Positions 16,637 through 24,273 of a stretch of DNA of 64,000 bases are shown here, piece by piece. The stretch covers positions 5,332,001 through 5,396,000 of the forward strand of contig NZ_CP154796.1 of assembly GCF_039566955.1 (NCBI RefSeq), in the 5' to 3' direction. Under the pieces are notes generated by a model, which saw only the letters and a list, made by a program, of their open reading frames with translations, ran no database searches and was not told the origin of the DNA. Each line of letters opens with the position of its first letter. The stretch's first letter is position 1. The DNA is from Micromonospora sp. DSM 45708. Lineage in GTDB: Bacteria; Actinomycetota; Actinomycetes; Mycobacteriales; Micromonosporaceae. The position numbers and the translations under genes were made by a program.

Positions 16637-17917
16637 TCAGGCCCGGTGCGCGTCGAGGTGGGTGAGCACGGTCTGGTTGGCCTCCCACCCGTCCGGGAAC
16701 TTCACCGGCACGTCCAGGTGCACCCGCTCGGTCGACGGGTACGCGTCGAGCAGCTCGCCGATGCCGGCCCGGGCCACCACCACGCAGGCGTGCCGGTGCC
16801 GGGACGCCAGCACGCAGAGCCGCCCCGACTCCAGGTGGAACGCGGTCGCGTCGCGCCGGCCGGAGAGCGGGTGCAGCACGATCGTCACGTCGTACTCCCG
16901 GCCCTGGAGCCGGTTGGCGGTGTCCACCGTGATGCCCGCGCCGGCCGCGCCCAGCCGGGCCCGGATGGCCGCGGCCTGGTCACGGTGCGCGGCCCCGACG
17001 GCGATCCGGTCCGCGGTCACCGGCGCGCCGCCGGGCGCCGCCTCGCTGACCGCTACCGCGCCGCGCCGCAACACCCGCAGCGCCAGCTCCGCGCAGGCCG
17101 CGGCGGCCTCGGCATCGGTACGCACGGTGTGCCGCGCCGGCAGCTCGTGCAACGCCCACCCGGTCGCGGCGGCCAGCTCGACCGAGGCGTCGTAGCCGTC
17201 GCCCGGACCGGCCTCGGTGAACGCCAACGCCCGGTCGGCCGGGCCGGTGCCGGCGCGGAACCCGGTGAACGGGTAGAACGCGGCGGACACCACCGGCGCG
17301 GCGGAAGCGGGCAGCCGCCACGACACCGGCAGCCGGTGCACCGGCAGCTCCGGGTTGTGCCGCAGCAGCGTGGCCACCGCCGACTGCATCGGATCCCAGG
17401 TCAGGCCGGTCCAACGGGTCGTCTCGACGGCGGAGAACGGGTCGAGCTGCCCGGGGTCGCCGACGAACAGCGCCCGCTCGAACCGCCCGGCCACGCGCAG
17501 CAGCGCGTCCGCCCGCATCTGGTACGCCTCGTCCACGATCGCCCACGGCCAGGAACCCTCGGGCACGGTGGCCCACTTGGCCGCCGTACCGATGGTGACG
17601 GCCGGGCCGCCGAGGTCGGCGACCTTCGCCGCGACCCGGACCGTCCCGTGGCCCGTCACCCGCTCGCTGGGCCGGTAGTCGGCTGCGGAGAGCCGACCGA
17701 TCCGCAGCTCGGGCGCCCGGCGGGCGAGCCGGTCGATGAGATCGTCCACCTGCTCGTTGGTCTGCGCCACGATCATCAGCGGGTCCCCGGTGACGGCCAG
17801 TTCGTCGGCCGCGCGGACCACCAGCGTGGACTTCCCCGCCCCGGGCGGCGAGTCGACGACCACGCCCCGGTGGCTCCCCTCGCGCACATCACGCAGCACA
17901 CTCTCGACGACCTGCAA
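16637..17917 (-). CDS. SF1-type DNA helicase / AAA ATPase
   Basis: 426 residues. Walker A is S-P-P-G-A-G-K-S-T at 23-31, Walker B is A-I-V-D-E-A-Y at 126-132, motif III is V-G-D-P-G-Q-L-D-P near 152 and the C-terminal helicase motifs V-D-T-A-N-R-L-Q-G-R-E-Y-D (motif V) near 336 and S-R-H-R-H-A (motif VI) near 372 are present. This is a minimal Upf1/Dna2-like superfamily 1 helicase without extra DNA-binding domains. The start is TTG, with AGAAGGGG 7 nt upstream that belongs to an interspersed palindromic repeat. It is transcribed alone. A role in DNA repair or RNA processing is likely; a link to the Cas4-like nuclease at 53 kb is speculative. Confidence 0.88.
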   Translation of the reverse strand: MQVVESVLRDVREGSHRGVVVDSPPGAGKSTLVVRAADELAVTGDPLMIVAQTNEQVDDLIDRLARRAPELRIGRLSAADYRPSERVTGHGTVRVAAKVADLGGPAVTIGTAAKWATVPEGSWPWAIVDEAYQMRADALLRVAGRFERALFVGDPGQLDPFSAVETTRWTGLTWDPMQSAVATLLRHNPELPVHRLPVSWRLPASAAPVVSAAFYPFTGFRAGTGPADRALAFTEAGPGDGYDASVELAAATGWALHELPARHTVRTDAEAAAACAELALRVLRRGAVAVSEAAPGGAPVTADRIAVGAAHRDQAAAIRARLGAAGAGITVDTANRLQGREYDVTIVLHPLSGRRDATAFHLESGRLCVLASRHRHACVVVARAGIGELLDAYPSTERVHLDVPVKFPDGWEANQTVLTHLDAHRA

Positions 17918-17918
17918 G

Positions 17919-17969
17919 GCGCGGCCCCTTCTTAACGGATTCGGCAGCGGCGGGGCCCCTTCTTAACAC
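17919..17969 (-). repeat. Interspersed GGGGCCCC palindrome, copy A
   Basis: About 51 bp of two TTAAGAAGGGGCC arms flanking a CGCCGCTGCCGAATCCG-like centre. It aligns with copies at 39509, 54085 and 54588. It lies in the helicase upstream region and provides the AGAAGGGG that serves as ribosome binding site for the TTG start at 17917. Confidence 0.75.
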
Positions 17970-17978
17970 GTTCAACTG

Positions 17979-17993
17979 GTTGCCAAAGGCAAC
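17979..17993. promoter_or_regulatory. Small perfect dyad GTTGCC-AAA-GGCAAC
   Basis: A 6-3-6 inverted repeat in the divergent region between the helicase and the M6-like protease gene. Short TTGCC/GGCAA dyads are typical of MarR-like regulator sites. No such regulator is adjacent. Confidence 0.4.
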
Positions 17994-18085
17994 AGTGTGG
18001 CGTACGAACGACGGTGAATGTCTCTCCGGCGCATGCGACGGTGACCCCCGTCGGCCGGATTCCGCACACCCGACAAGGGGGGCCA

Positions 18086-20326
18086 ATGGCACGCAGCCGG
18101 ATCGCCGGTACCGCAGCCATCGCACTCGTCCTACCGTTCCTCGGCGTCCTGCCCGCGACGGCCGCGTCGGCCGCGCCCGCCCAGGCCGCACCCGCCCAGG
18201 CCGTACCCGGCAAGGCCAAGCCGGCCACCGACGACACCCGCGAGCTGACCCGCAAGGACTTCACGCTCGACGGCAAGCCGGTCAAGACCCCGGCCCGCTA
18301 CCAGAAGCGCGCCCAGGCCCGCTCGGCCGCCCCGGCGGCGGGCCCGACCCCGCAGGTCGGCACCGTCCGGCAGTGGCTCGGCATGGACGACTTCCAGGGC
18401 AGCTACTACCGCAAGGACTACACGCTGCGCGGCGTCGGCGACAACGTCGAGGTGTGGGTCGCCAACGACATCTCGTTCCCGGCCGACGACTGCCGCAACC
18501 AGATCCCCACGTCGACGCAGATCACCGACGCGCAGGTGCAGAGCTTCGTGCACGAGTTCGACACGAACATGTACCCGAAGGAGACGGTGGCGTTCAGCCG
18601 GCCGCCGGACCGCGACGGCAGCAACGCGTTGCTCGGCCCGGACGCCCAGGGCAACGGCGGCGACTACACCGGCGGCGGCAACAAGACGGTCACCCTGATC
18701 GACAACGTCCGGGACGACAACTACTACGAGTTCCCGGCCGCGCCGACCTACATCGCCGGCTTCTTCTCGGCGCAGCTCAACGAGCTGTTCGACCGCAACG
18801 TGATGACCGTCGACGCGTTCGACTGGCTGCACCGCACCGGCGCGAACCCGCCGGACGAGCCGACCGGCGACCTGTGCACCAGCCGTCCGGCCCGCCCGTT
18901 CAGCTACGAGGGCACGTTCGCCCACGAGTGGCAGCACCTGGCGCACTACTACAGCGACCCGTTCGAGACGACCTGGATGAACGAGGGCCTGTCCGACTTC
19001 GCGCAGACGCTCACCGGGTACGTGGACACGAAGGCCACCGTCTTCGACCGGGGCGCGGACAGCCACCTCTACTGCCAGCAGGGCTTCGGCACGGTGCAGA
19101 CGCCGTACAACGCGAACCCGCGCGACTGCGGCGGCCCGGAGAACTCGCTGAACCTGTGGGGCGAGAGCCCGAACCCGAACGCGGTGCTCGCCGACTACGG
19201 CAACGCGTACGCGTTCATCCAGTTCCTGTACGACCGCTACGGCAACGACATCGTGCACCGGCTGCACAACGACGCCGACCTCCAGGGGCTGGCCAGCCTG
19301 GACGCGGCGCTCAAGGCCGAGGGCGCGAAGAACATGTACCAGGTGATCCACGACTACCAGACCATGACGCTGGTCGACAAGATCGTCGGGGAGTCGCGGA
19401 CCGGCATCATGCTCGGCGTACCGAAGAGCCGGGTGACCACGAAGAGCCTCCGCTCCACCGTCAACCTGGCCAACCCGGCCGCGTACGCCACGCCCGGCGC
19501 GGCGCCCAACGGCGCCGACTACGTCCCGCTGGCGAAGGCCGACGGCACCCTGCTGCGCGGCCGTGACCTGCGGTCGCTGTCGTTCCAGGGCGCGAAGACG
19601 CTGCCGTCGCTGCCGCTGGCCTGGACCGTCGTCACCACCGACCCGGACCGCGCCGGCAACCCGGTGCTGTTCTCCGGCAACGCCGACAACACCGACGCCG
19701 CCGCGGTCACCCCGGTCACCGTGCCGACCGCCGACCCGACGCTGCGCTTCCTCGCCAAGTACGGCGCGGAGGTCGGCTTCGACTACGGCTACGTGGTCGT
19801 CTCCACCGACGGCGGCGCCACCTACACGGCGGTCGCCGGCGACCGGACCACCGACGGCCCGCTCGGCCCGGCGCTCAACGGCACCACCGACGGCTTCGAG
19901 CCGCACAGCTTCGACCTGTCCGCGTACGCCGGCAAGAACATCCTGCTCGGCTTCCGCTACGTCAGCGACGGCGGCGTCAACGAGGGCGGCCTGCTCGTCG
20001 ACGACATCACGCTCGGCGGCACCACGGTCAGCGACGGCAGCAGCCTCGCCGCGTTCGACTCGCCCACCGAGATCAAGCCGATCGCCGTGCACAACTGGAA
20101 CGTGCGGCTCATCGGCCTGGACGAGAAGCACTCGCTGGCCTGGCAGTTCGAGTTCGACGGAAAGTCGAGCCTGACGCTCAACCGGGCGCAGCTCGCGCTG
20201 CTCGCACTCTTCCCGAAGGTGGTCGCCGTGGTCGCCTACGACGAGCCCACCGAGCAGGTCCAGCAGTACGCCCCGTACACGCTCACGGTGAACGGGGTGA
20301 CCCAGAAGGGCGGCGCGTCCTCCTGA
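18086..20326 (+). CDS. Secreted immune inhibitor A-like (M6-type) metalloprotease
   Basis: 746 residues. Signal peptide to about residue 32 (A-T-A-A-S-A-A). A pro-region of ~70 residues precedes the catalytic domain. The zinc motif H280-E-W-Q-H284 is followed by W-M-N-E-G-L-S-D-F (the extra Glu ligand region). The C-terminal half (~500-740) contains a beta-sandwich with Y-V-V-V-S-T-D-G-G near 572 and L-L-V-D-D-I-T-L near 640, as in immune inhibitor A proteins, which cut host or competitor proteins outside the cell. The ATG at 18086 follows AAGGGGGG. Transcribed alone and ended by the hairpin at 20342. Confidence 0.88.
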   Translation: MARSRIAGTAAIALVLPFLGVLPATAASAAPAQAAPAQAVPGKAKPATDDTRELTRKDFTLDGKPVKTPARYQKRAQARSAAPAAGPTPQVGTVRQWLGMDDFQGSYYRKDYTLRGVGDNVEVWVANDISFPADDCRNQIPTSTQITDAQVQSFVHEFDTNMYPKETVAFSRPPDRDGSNALLGPDAQGNGGDYTGGGNKTVTLIDNVRDDNYYEFPAAPTYIAGFFSAQLNELFDRNVMTVDAFDWLHRTGANPPDEPTGDLCTSRPARPFSYEGTFAHEWQHLAHYYSDPFETTWMNEGLSDFAQTLTGYVDTKATVFDRGADSHLYCQQGFGTVQTPYNANPRDCGGPENSLNLWGESPNPNAVLADYGNAYAFIQFLYDRYGNDIVHRLHNDADLQGLASLDAALKAEGAKNMYQVIHDYQTMTLVDKIVGESRTGIMLGVPKSRVTTKSLRSTVNLANPAAYATPGAAPNGADYVPLAKADGTLLRGRDLRSLSFQGAKTLPSLPLAWTVVTTDPDRAGNPVLFSGNADNTDAAAVTPVTVPTADPTLRFLAKYGAEVGFDYGYVVVSTDGGATYTAVAGDRTTDGPLGPALNGTTDGFEPHSFDLSAYAGKNILLGFRYVSDGGVNEGGLLVDDITLGGTTVSDGSSLAAFDSPTEIKPIAVHNWNVRLIGLDEKHSLAWQFEFDGKSSLTLNRAQLALLALFPKVVAVVAYDEPTEQVQQYAPYTLTVNGVTQKGGASS

Positions 20327-20341
20327 CGCCCGCGACGACGA

Positions 20342-20374
20342 CCCGCCCGAGCGCCGCAACGGTGCTCGGGCGGG
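20342..20374 (+). terminator. Hairpin terminator after the M6-like protease gene
   Basis: Perfect 11-bp arms CCCGCCCGAGC / GCTCGGGCGGG with an 11-nt loop, 16 bp after the stop codon. Confidence 0.75.
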
Positions 20375-20400
20375 GCCGTTTCCGGGTAAGACTTGCGGCC

Positions 20401-20946
20401 ATGAGTGACGCGCCGGTGCTCCACCTCGTCGTCTGCGCCGCTCCCCCGGCCCAACGGATCGGCGAACTCGCCGACCTGCTGGCCGCCGACGGTTGGCGGG
20501 TCTGCCTGATCGCCACCCCGGTCGCGGGGAGCTGGCTCGACCGCGACGCGCTCGCCGCGCAGACCGGTCATCCGGTACGCGTCGAGTGGCGCCGCCCCGG
20601 TGACCCCGAGCCGCACCCGCCCGCCGACGCCGCCGCGGTCGTGCCGGCCACGTTCAACACGCTGAACAAGTGGGCGGCCGGCGCGAGCGACACGTTGGCG
20701 CTGGGCATCCTCAACGAGTTGCTCGGCACCGGGCTGCCGATCCACGTCTTCCCCCGGGTCAACGCCGCGCTGTCGGCGCATCCCGCCTATGAGCCGAACC
20801 TGCGGCGGTTGCGGGAGGCGGGGGTGGTGGTGCACGACGGGGACGTGCTGCGGTCACCGGACGAGATGACGCCGAGCCGGTGGGCGGCCGTGGTCGACGC
20901 GCTGCGCGCGGCCCGCCCCGCTACCGCGAACCCCGACGAGCGGTGA
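20401..20946 (+). CDS. Flavoprotein (phosphopantothenoylcysteine decarboxylase-like)
   Basis: 181 residues. It has the Rossmann-like flavoprotein fold of the PPC decarboxylase/LanD family: V-V-C-A-A-P-P-A-Q-R near 10, and A-A-A-V-V-P-A-T-F-N-T-L-N-K-W-A-A-G near 77, the P-A-T-x-N-T-x-x-K segment that binds FMN in these proteins. The catalytic His of true decarboxylases is not evident. Single-domain members next to regulator genes are frequent in actinobacteria, with unknown substrate. Its last 26 bp overlap the end of the convergent DUF6082 gene. Confidence 0.82.
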   Translation: MSDAPVLHLVVCAAPPAQRIGELADLLAADGWRVCLIATPVAGSWLDRDALAAQTGHPVRVEWRRPGDPEPHPPADAAAVVPATFNTLNKWAAGASDTLALGILNELLGTGLPIHVFPRVNAALSAHPAYEPNLRRLREAGVVVHDGDVLRSPDEMTPSRWAAVVDALRAARPATANPDER

Positions 20947-21703
20947 GCCGCCGCAGCAGGTAGTGAGCGGCGAATACCGCTCCCCCGCCGAGTACGGCAC
21001 CTCTCACGAGGTAGACAGCGGGACGGTGCGGCTCCGGCTCGCTCGGCTCCGGCACGGCACGCGCCGCGTCGGCTGCCGGGCCCGTCGCGACGGCCATCTG
21101 GTAGCGCCGGTCCATGACCAGAGTGAAGCGGCGGGCCCGACGCGACGTCTCGGCCTTCATGCGCGGGCCCCTCGCCTCCGCCCAGAAGCGCCGCCCGGCG
21201 GTGCCCTTGAAGAACTGGTCGGCCAGCACCTCCAGGTGGGGTTCGCTGAGCGCGTCGACCTCCCACATGAGCTGCCAGTGGGTGACGATCAGATTGCTGT
21301 AGACGTGCTTGCGGAACCAGCGCAGATCCGTCGACTCCTCGATCGGGCCCCAGCACTCCAGCAGCCCGGGGTCGTCGATGGCCATCTTGAGCAGGTCCGT
21401 GTGGAGGGCGCGAAGCGTCTGCTCGCGCGCCGCCTTGGCCTCCCGCGCCTGCACGATCAAGGAGGCGACCACGCCGATCAGCGCAAGCGCGGCGAGGATG
21501 GCGGAGGCGGCACCATAGGCCTGGCCGACGTTGCCGAGCAGCGGCCAGTCGTAGCCGGGACGGTCACCGATCCAGAGCAGGCCAATCGGCGTGAGGAGCA
21601 CGGCGGCGAGAACGGCGAGCACCGCGAGCAGCAGCGCGGTTGGCGCCGCCGATCGACGGGCCAGGCCGGTGACCATCCGCAGTCGGGGCACGCCTGCCTC
21701 CAC
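20921..21703 (-). CDS. DUF6082-like membrane protein
   Basis: 260 residues with two membrane segments near 22-44 and 63-85, then a cytoplasmic domain of about 120 residues with R-A-L-H-T-D-L-L-K-M-A-I-D-D-P-G-L-L-E-C-W and Y-S-N-L-I-V-T-H-W-Q-L-M-W-E, and a weaker hydrophobic segment near 232-248. This pattern fits DUF6082, a family common in Streptomyces and Micromonospora with no known function. It heads left in line with the DUF6879, small-protein, GIY-YIG and S-4TM genes. Confidence 0.78.
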   Translation of the reverse strand: MEAGVPRLRMVTGLARRSAAPTALLLAVLAVLAAVLLTPIGLLWIGDRPGYDWPLLGNVGQAYGAASAILAALALIGVVASLIVQAREAKAAREQTLRALHTDLLKMAIDDPGLLECWGPIEESTDLRWFRKHVYSNLIVTHWQLMWEVDALSEPHLEVLADQFFKGTAGRRFWAEARGPRMKAETSRRARRFTLVMDRRYQMAVATGPAADAARAVPEPSEPEPHRPAVYLVRGAVLGGGAVFAAHYLLRRLTARRGSR

Positions 21704-21725
21704 GGTCGCTGGTGCGGGCAGGCTA

Positions 21726-22340
21726 CTACAGGTGGGCGGTGGAGGGTTTTCGGCCGTCGACCTCCCGACGGAAGAACGACTCGAACGGCTCGGCCTGATC
21801 GAGCATCGCCAGAATCTGGGACTTGCAGCCCTCGACGACTCGGGGTTCGACGACCTTGGCCGCGCCGACCGGAAGCCCCGTCTCGTCGTACCGGACGTCG
21901 TAGACGGCCCGGCTGCCGGCCACCATCAGCTCGGGAACCCGGCCGTGCTCCTGCTCCGACTCTGTAACGGCATCCGCGTCGAGCACGCGGATCTGCTCCC
22001 CCGCCTCGGCGCGGAAGCGGAGGAAGTTCAGCTCCCAGATCAGGTACGGCGTGAGAGGAAGCTCCACGATCCGCAGGCGGTGCAGACCAGAGCCCTGTCC
22101 GCCGAGGCGGGCGAAGAACTGAGCCAGGTCGGGATTCGGCTGGGCGGCGATCCGCAGCGCTTCATCCCATCGACCGGCTGCGAACGCCTCCCAACTGGGG
22201 CTGCCCGGCTCACGGAACGTCTGGGCCCGTTCGGTCTTCAGGATCACCCCGTCCACGGTCTCCACCGTGGCGTAGAAGTCGGCCTCGTACTCGGGGAGGC
22301 TCATCCGTTGAGCGGACGCCGTCCGCAGCAGGTCACGCAT
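21726..22340 (-). CDS. DUF6879-like protein
   Basis: 204 residues, cytoplasmic. Typical DUF6879 features are W-E-A-F-A-A-G-R-W-D-E-A near 50, a hydrophobic core with I-V-E-L-P-L-T-P-Y-L-I-W-E-L near 92 and V-Y-D-V-R-Y-D near 148. Function unknown; in actinobacteria it is regularly paired with a ~90-residue partner as here, the two genes overlapping by 8 bp. The pair often sits near Scr1/XRE-type regulators, and one of that type is at 28.8 kb. Confidence 0.8.
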   Translation of the reverse strand: MRDLLRTASAQRMSLPEYEADFYATVETVDGVILKTERAQTFREPGSPSWEAFAAGRWDEALRIAAQPNPDLAQFFARLGGQGSGLHRLRIVELPLTPYLIWELNFLRFRAEAGEQIRVLDADAVTESEQEHGRVPELMVAGSRAVYDVRYDETGLPVGAAKVVEPRVVEGCKSQILAMLDQAEPFESFFRREVDGRKPSTAHL

Positions 22341-22605
22341 CCGGGATGTCCGGCTTGGCGGCCCGGATCATGCTGCGCGGAATGACGACCAGTCGCTCGT
22401 CAGGACCGACGCTGACGCCCTCCGGCAGACGCCCGTCGTAGGCGGTGGTGAGGTCGCGGCCGATGACTGCCACGTCACCGTTGGAGAGTTCCCAGATGTC
22501 GGGGCAGGTGGTCGTGCCGCCGCTCTCGCCCAGTTCGGCGGCGGATCGTCCGAGGCGACGGGCGAACGTGGCAGCAGGTTCCGCTTCCCATCGACCAACC
22601 ATCAT
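22333..22605 (-). CDS. Small partner protein of the DUF6879 gene
   Basis: About 90 residues, cytoplasmic. The N-terminal third is a helix, the rest a small beta fold with D-I-W-E-L-S-N-G-D-V-A-V-I-G-R-D and V-G-P-D-E-R-L-V-V-I-P-R. Two ATGs are possible (22605 and 22602) behind GAGGAG; the second has the better spacing. It overlaps the DUF6879 gene by 8 bp, so the products are probably made together and bind each other. Function unknown. Confidence 0.72.
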   Translation of the reverse strand: MMVGRWEAEPAATFARRLGRSAAELGESGGTTTCPDIWELSNGDVAVIGRDLTTAYDGRLPEGVSVGPDERLVVIPRSMIRAAKPDIPDA

Positions 22606-22698
22606 CAACTCCTCAGAGTCACGAGTCGAGCACTCAGAATAGCCAGAGTGAAATCGGTGACGCCTTCGAGTTTCGCGAACTGAAGTGAATCTCCAACA

Positions 22699-23079
22699 TC
22701 AGCGAGAGCGTGGCACCCGACGGTTGAAGCGGGGACGCAGCGCCAGCACCAGCGCTTCCTTCGTACCCTCGGGGTTGTCGGTCTCCTGCCAGCGGACCTC
22801 GCACCGCCCCAGCCACCCGGCGATGTCGTCGCGGGTCGCGGCGCGGCCCGGTGTGTCGAGGAGCTGGCCGACCTGGTCGTGCAGCACCGACGAGTCGCGG
22901 TTGCCGGTGAGGTGCTGTCGCAGCCGGGCGCGCAGGTTGCCGGTGTGGCCGACGTAGGCGACCACACCGCCGTCGAGCACCAGGTGCACGCCGGGGGCGG
23001 CGGGCGCGTCGGCGACGACATCCTTGGTGTACGCCCGGGCCGGCGTGAACCCGGCCAGCGGGTCTTCGGTGTGCGGCAT
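22699..23079 (-). CDS. GIY-YIG-like nuclease domain protein
   Basis: 126 residues. The core motif appears in variant form as G-V-H-L-V-L-D-G-G-V-V-A-Y-V-G-H-T-G-N-L-R-A-R-L near residues 29-52: the GIY half is G-V-H and the YIG half is Y-V-G, with the catalytic Arg of the R-x-R-L segment present. A Glu in K-E-A-L near 111 may be the metal ligand. Such small proteins are structure-specific or degradative nucleases. It follows the S-4TM gene in the same direction with a 53-bp gap, so the two may be co-transcribed. Confidence 0.8.
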   Translation of the reverse strand: MPHTEDPLAGFTPARAYTKDVVADAPAAPGVHLVLDGGVVAYVGHTGNLRARLRQHLTGNRDSSVLHDQVGQLLDTPGRAATRDDIAGWLGRCEVRWQETDNPEGTKEALVLALRPRFNRRVPRSR

Positions 23080-23132
23080 CCGGGGAGGGTACCGACGTCG
23101 GGGGCACTGTGCGGCCCCGCGTGACGGCGTGC

Positions 23133-24056
23133 TCACCCGTCGAGCCGCGCCGCCGGCGACGGTGTGTGCAGCGCCTGGCCGAGACCGGCCATCGTGGACT
23201 GGAAGTCGACCCGGTCCGCGGCGTGGAACCGCCGGAAGAACCAGTTCGGCACGCGGGGCTGGGTGCAGCGGGTGTGGAAGAGCAGATCCTGCACCTGGCG
23301 GGCCACGGTGAGCAGGTCACCGGCGTCAGCGGCCGGGTCGCGGACGGCCGAGGCGATGTGACCCTCGACGATGGTCATGGCCCGGTCGCGTTCGACCGCG
23401 ATCTCGCGCTGCCCCCGGTAGATCTCGACGCCGAGCAGCAGCGCGCCGAGCGACGGCACGAACCAGGCGAGCAGCAGGTGTGCCACGGTCAGGCCGGCGA
23501 GCACTCCGTAGCCGACGCCGATCACCGCCCAGGTCGCCACCGCGACGAGCACGGTGTACGCGTAGCGGCGGCGCAGCCGGGCGCCCCAGCCGAGGCTCTG
23601 CTGCTGGCAGGCGAGGACGTCGTAGGGCGCGGGCAGTTCCGGGATCTCGTAGTAGTCGCGCAGGTAGCGCTCGGTGCCCCGGAACGCGCGGTCGAGTCGG
23701 CTGATCTCGTGCGCGGCGACCCGGTCACCGGCCGCGACCTCGTTCCAGCGCAGGCGGAACAGGTCGACGTCGAACATCTCCTGGATGGTGGCGGCCCGCC
23801 GGAGCTGCCCGCGTGACCAGGAGGCGAGCCCGAGCGCGTTGACCACGGCCCAGAGCGCGCCGAGCGCGGTGACGGCGGTGGCCGACACGCCGGTGAACGC
23901 GACCGTCGCACCGGCGCCGGCGATCACGACGGAGACCGATGTCCGTAGCGCGTCGAGGCGTTGGGCGCGGGAGTGGCAGACGGACATGGCCCGCAGCAGC
24001 GACATCATGGTCGGGTCGACCTGACGCCTGAGCAGGGAATCAGTCCGGTCCGTCAC
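23133..24056 (-). CDS. S-4TM family putative pore-forming effector
   Basis: 307 residues. The architecture matches S-4TM (SMODS-associating 4TM) proteins: an N-terminal helix with R-A-Q-R-L-D-A, a first membrane hairpin (about 40-58 and 62-80), the diagnostic I-Q-E-M-F-D-V-D-L-F-R-L-R-W-N segment near 91-105, then C-Q-Q-Q-S-L-G-W-G-x-R-L-R-R-R-Y-A and a second hairpin (about 166-188 and 192-213), with a helical C-terminus. In comparative work on nucleotide-centred conflict systems this family was predicted to form membrane pores once activated, often beside a nucleotidyltransferase. No nucleotide synthase is next to it here; its neighbours are a GIY-YIG protein downstream and a kinase-like membrane protein on the opposite strand. 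Confidence 0.88.
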   Translation of the reverse strand: MTDRTDSLLRRQVDPTMMSLLRAMSVCHSRAQRLDALRTSVSVVIAGAGATVAFTGVSATAVTALGALWAVVNALGLASWSRGQLRRAATIQEMFDVDLFRLRWNEVAAGDRVAAHEISRLDRAFRGTERYLRDYYEIPELPAPYDVLACQQQSLGWGARLRRRYAYTVLVAVATWAVIGVGYGVLAGLTVAHLLLAWFVPSLGALLLGVEIYRGQREIAVERDRAMTIVEGHIASAVRDPAADAGDLLTVARQVQDLLFHTRCTQPRVPNWFFRRFHAADRVDFQSTMAGLGQALHTPSPAARLDG

Positions 24057-24120
24057 GTCAACCTCCCGGTCCGCCGAGCCGATCGTACATCCACCTTGCT
24101 AGATGTCACCGTGCGCTTTT

Positions 24121-24142
24121 TGATCACATCATAACGTGATCA
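24121..24142. promoter_or_regulatory. Palindrome TGATCAC-N8-GTGATCA in the divergent control region
   Basis: Perfect 7-bp inverted repeat in an unusually A/T-rich spacer between the S-4TM and the kinase-like gene. It is 65 bp upstream of the S-4TM start and suits a dimeric repressor controlling both directions. Confidence 0.6.
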
Positions 24143-24156
24143 TTGAACTACCGATA

Positions 24157-24172
24157 AGTACGGTTTCGTACT
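24157..24172. promoter_or_regulatory. Palindrome AGTACG-GTTT-CGTACT in the divergent control region
   Basis: Perfect 6-bp inverted repeat, 14 bp from the previous palindrome and unrelated in sequence to it, so a second regulator or a promoter-proximal site is likely. It is about 100 bp upstream of the kinase-like gene. Confidence 0.55.
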
Positions 24173-24273
24173 GAGCCGTGAGTTAGCGAACACTTCGTCA
24201 GATTTCCTGTACCTTGAGCCGGCACTCAAAGTTCCGACCACATCCCTCATCACCAGAGAGCTCAACGACCCCG

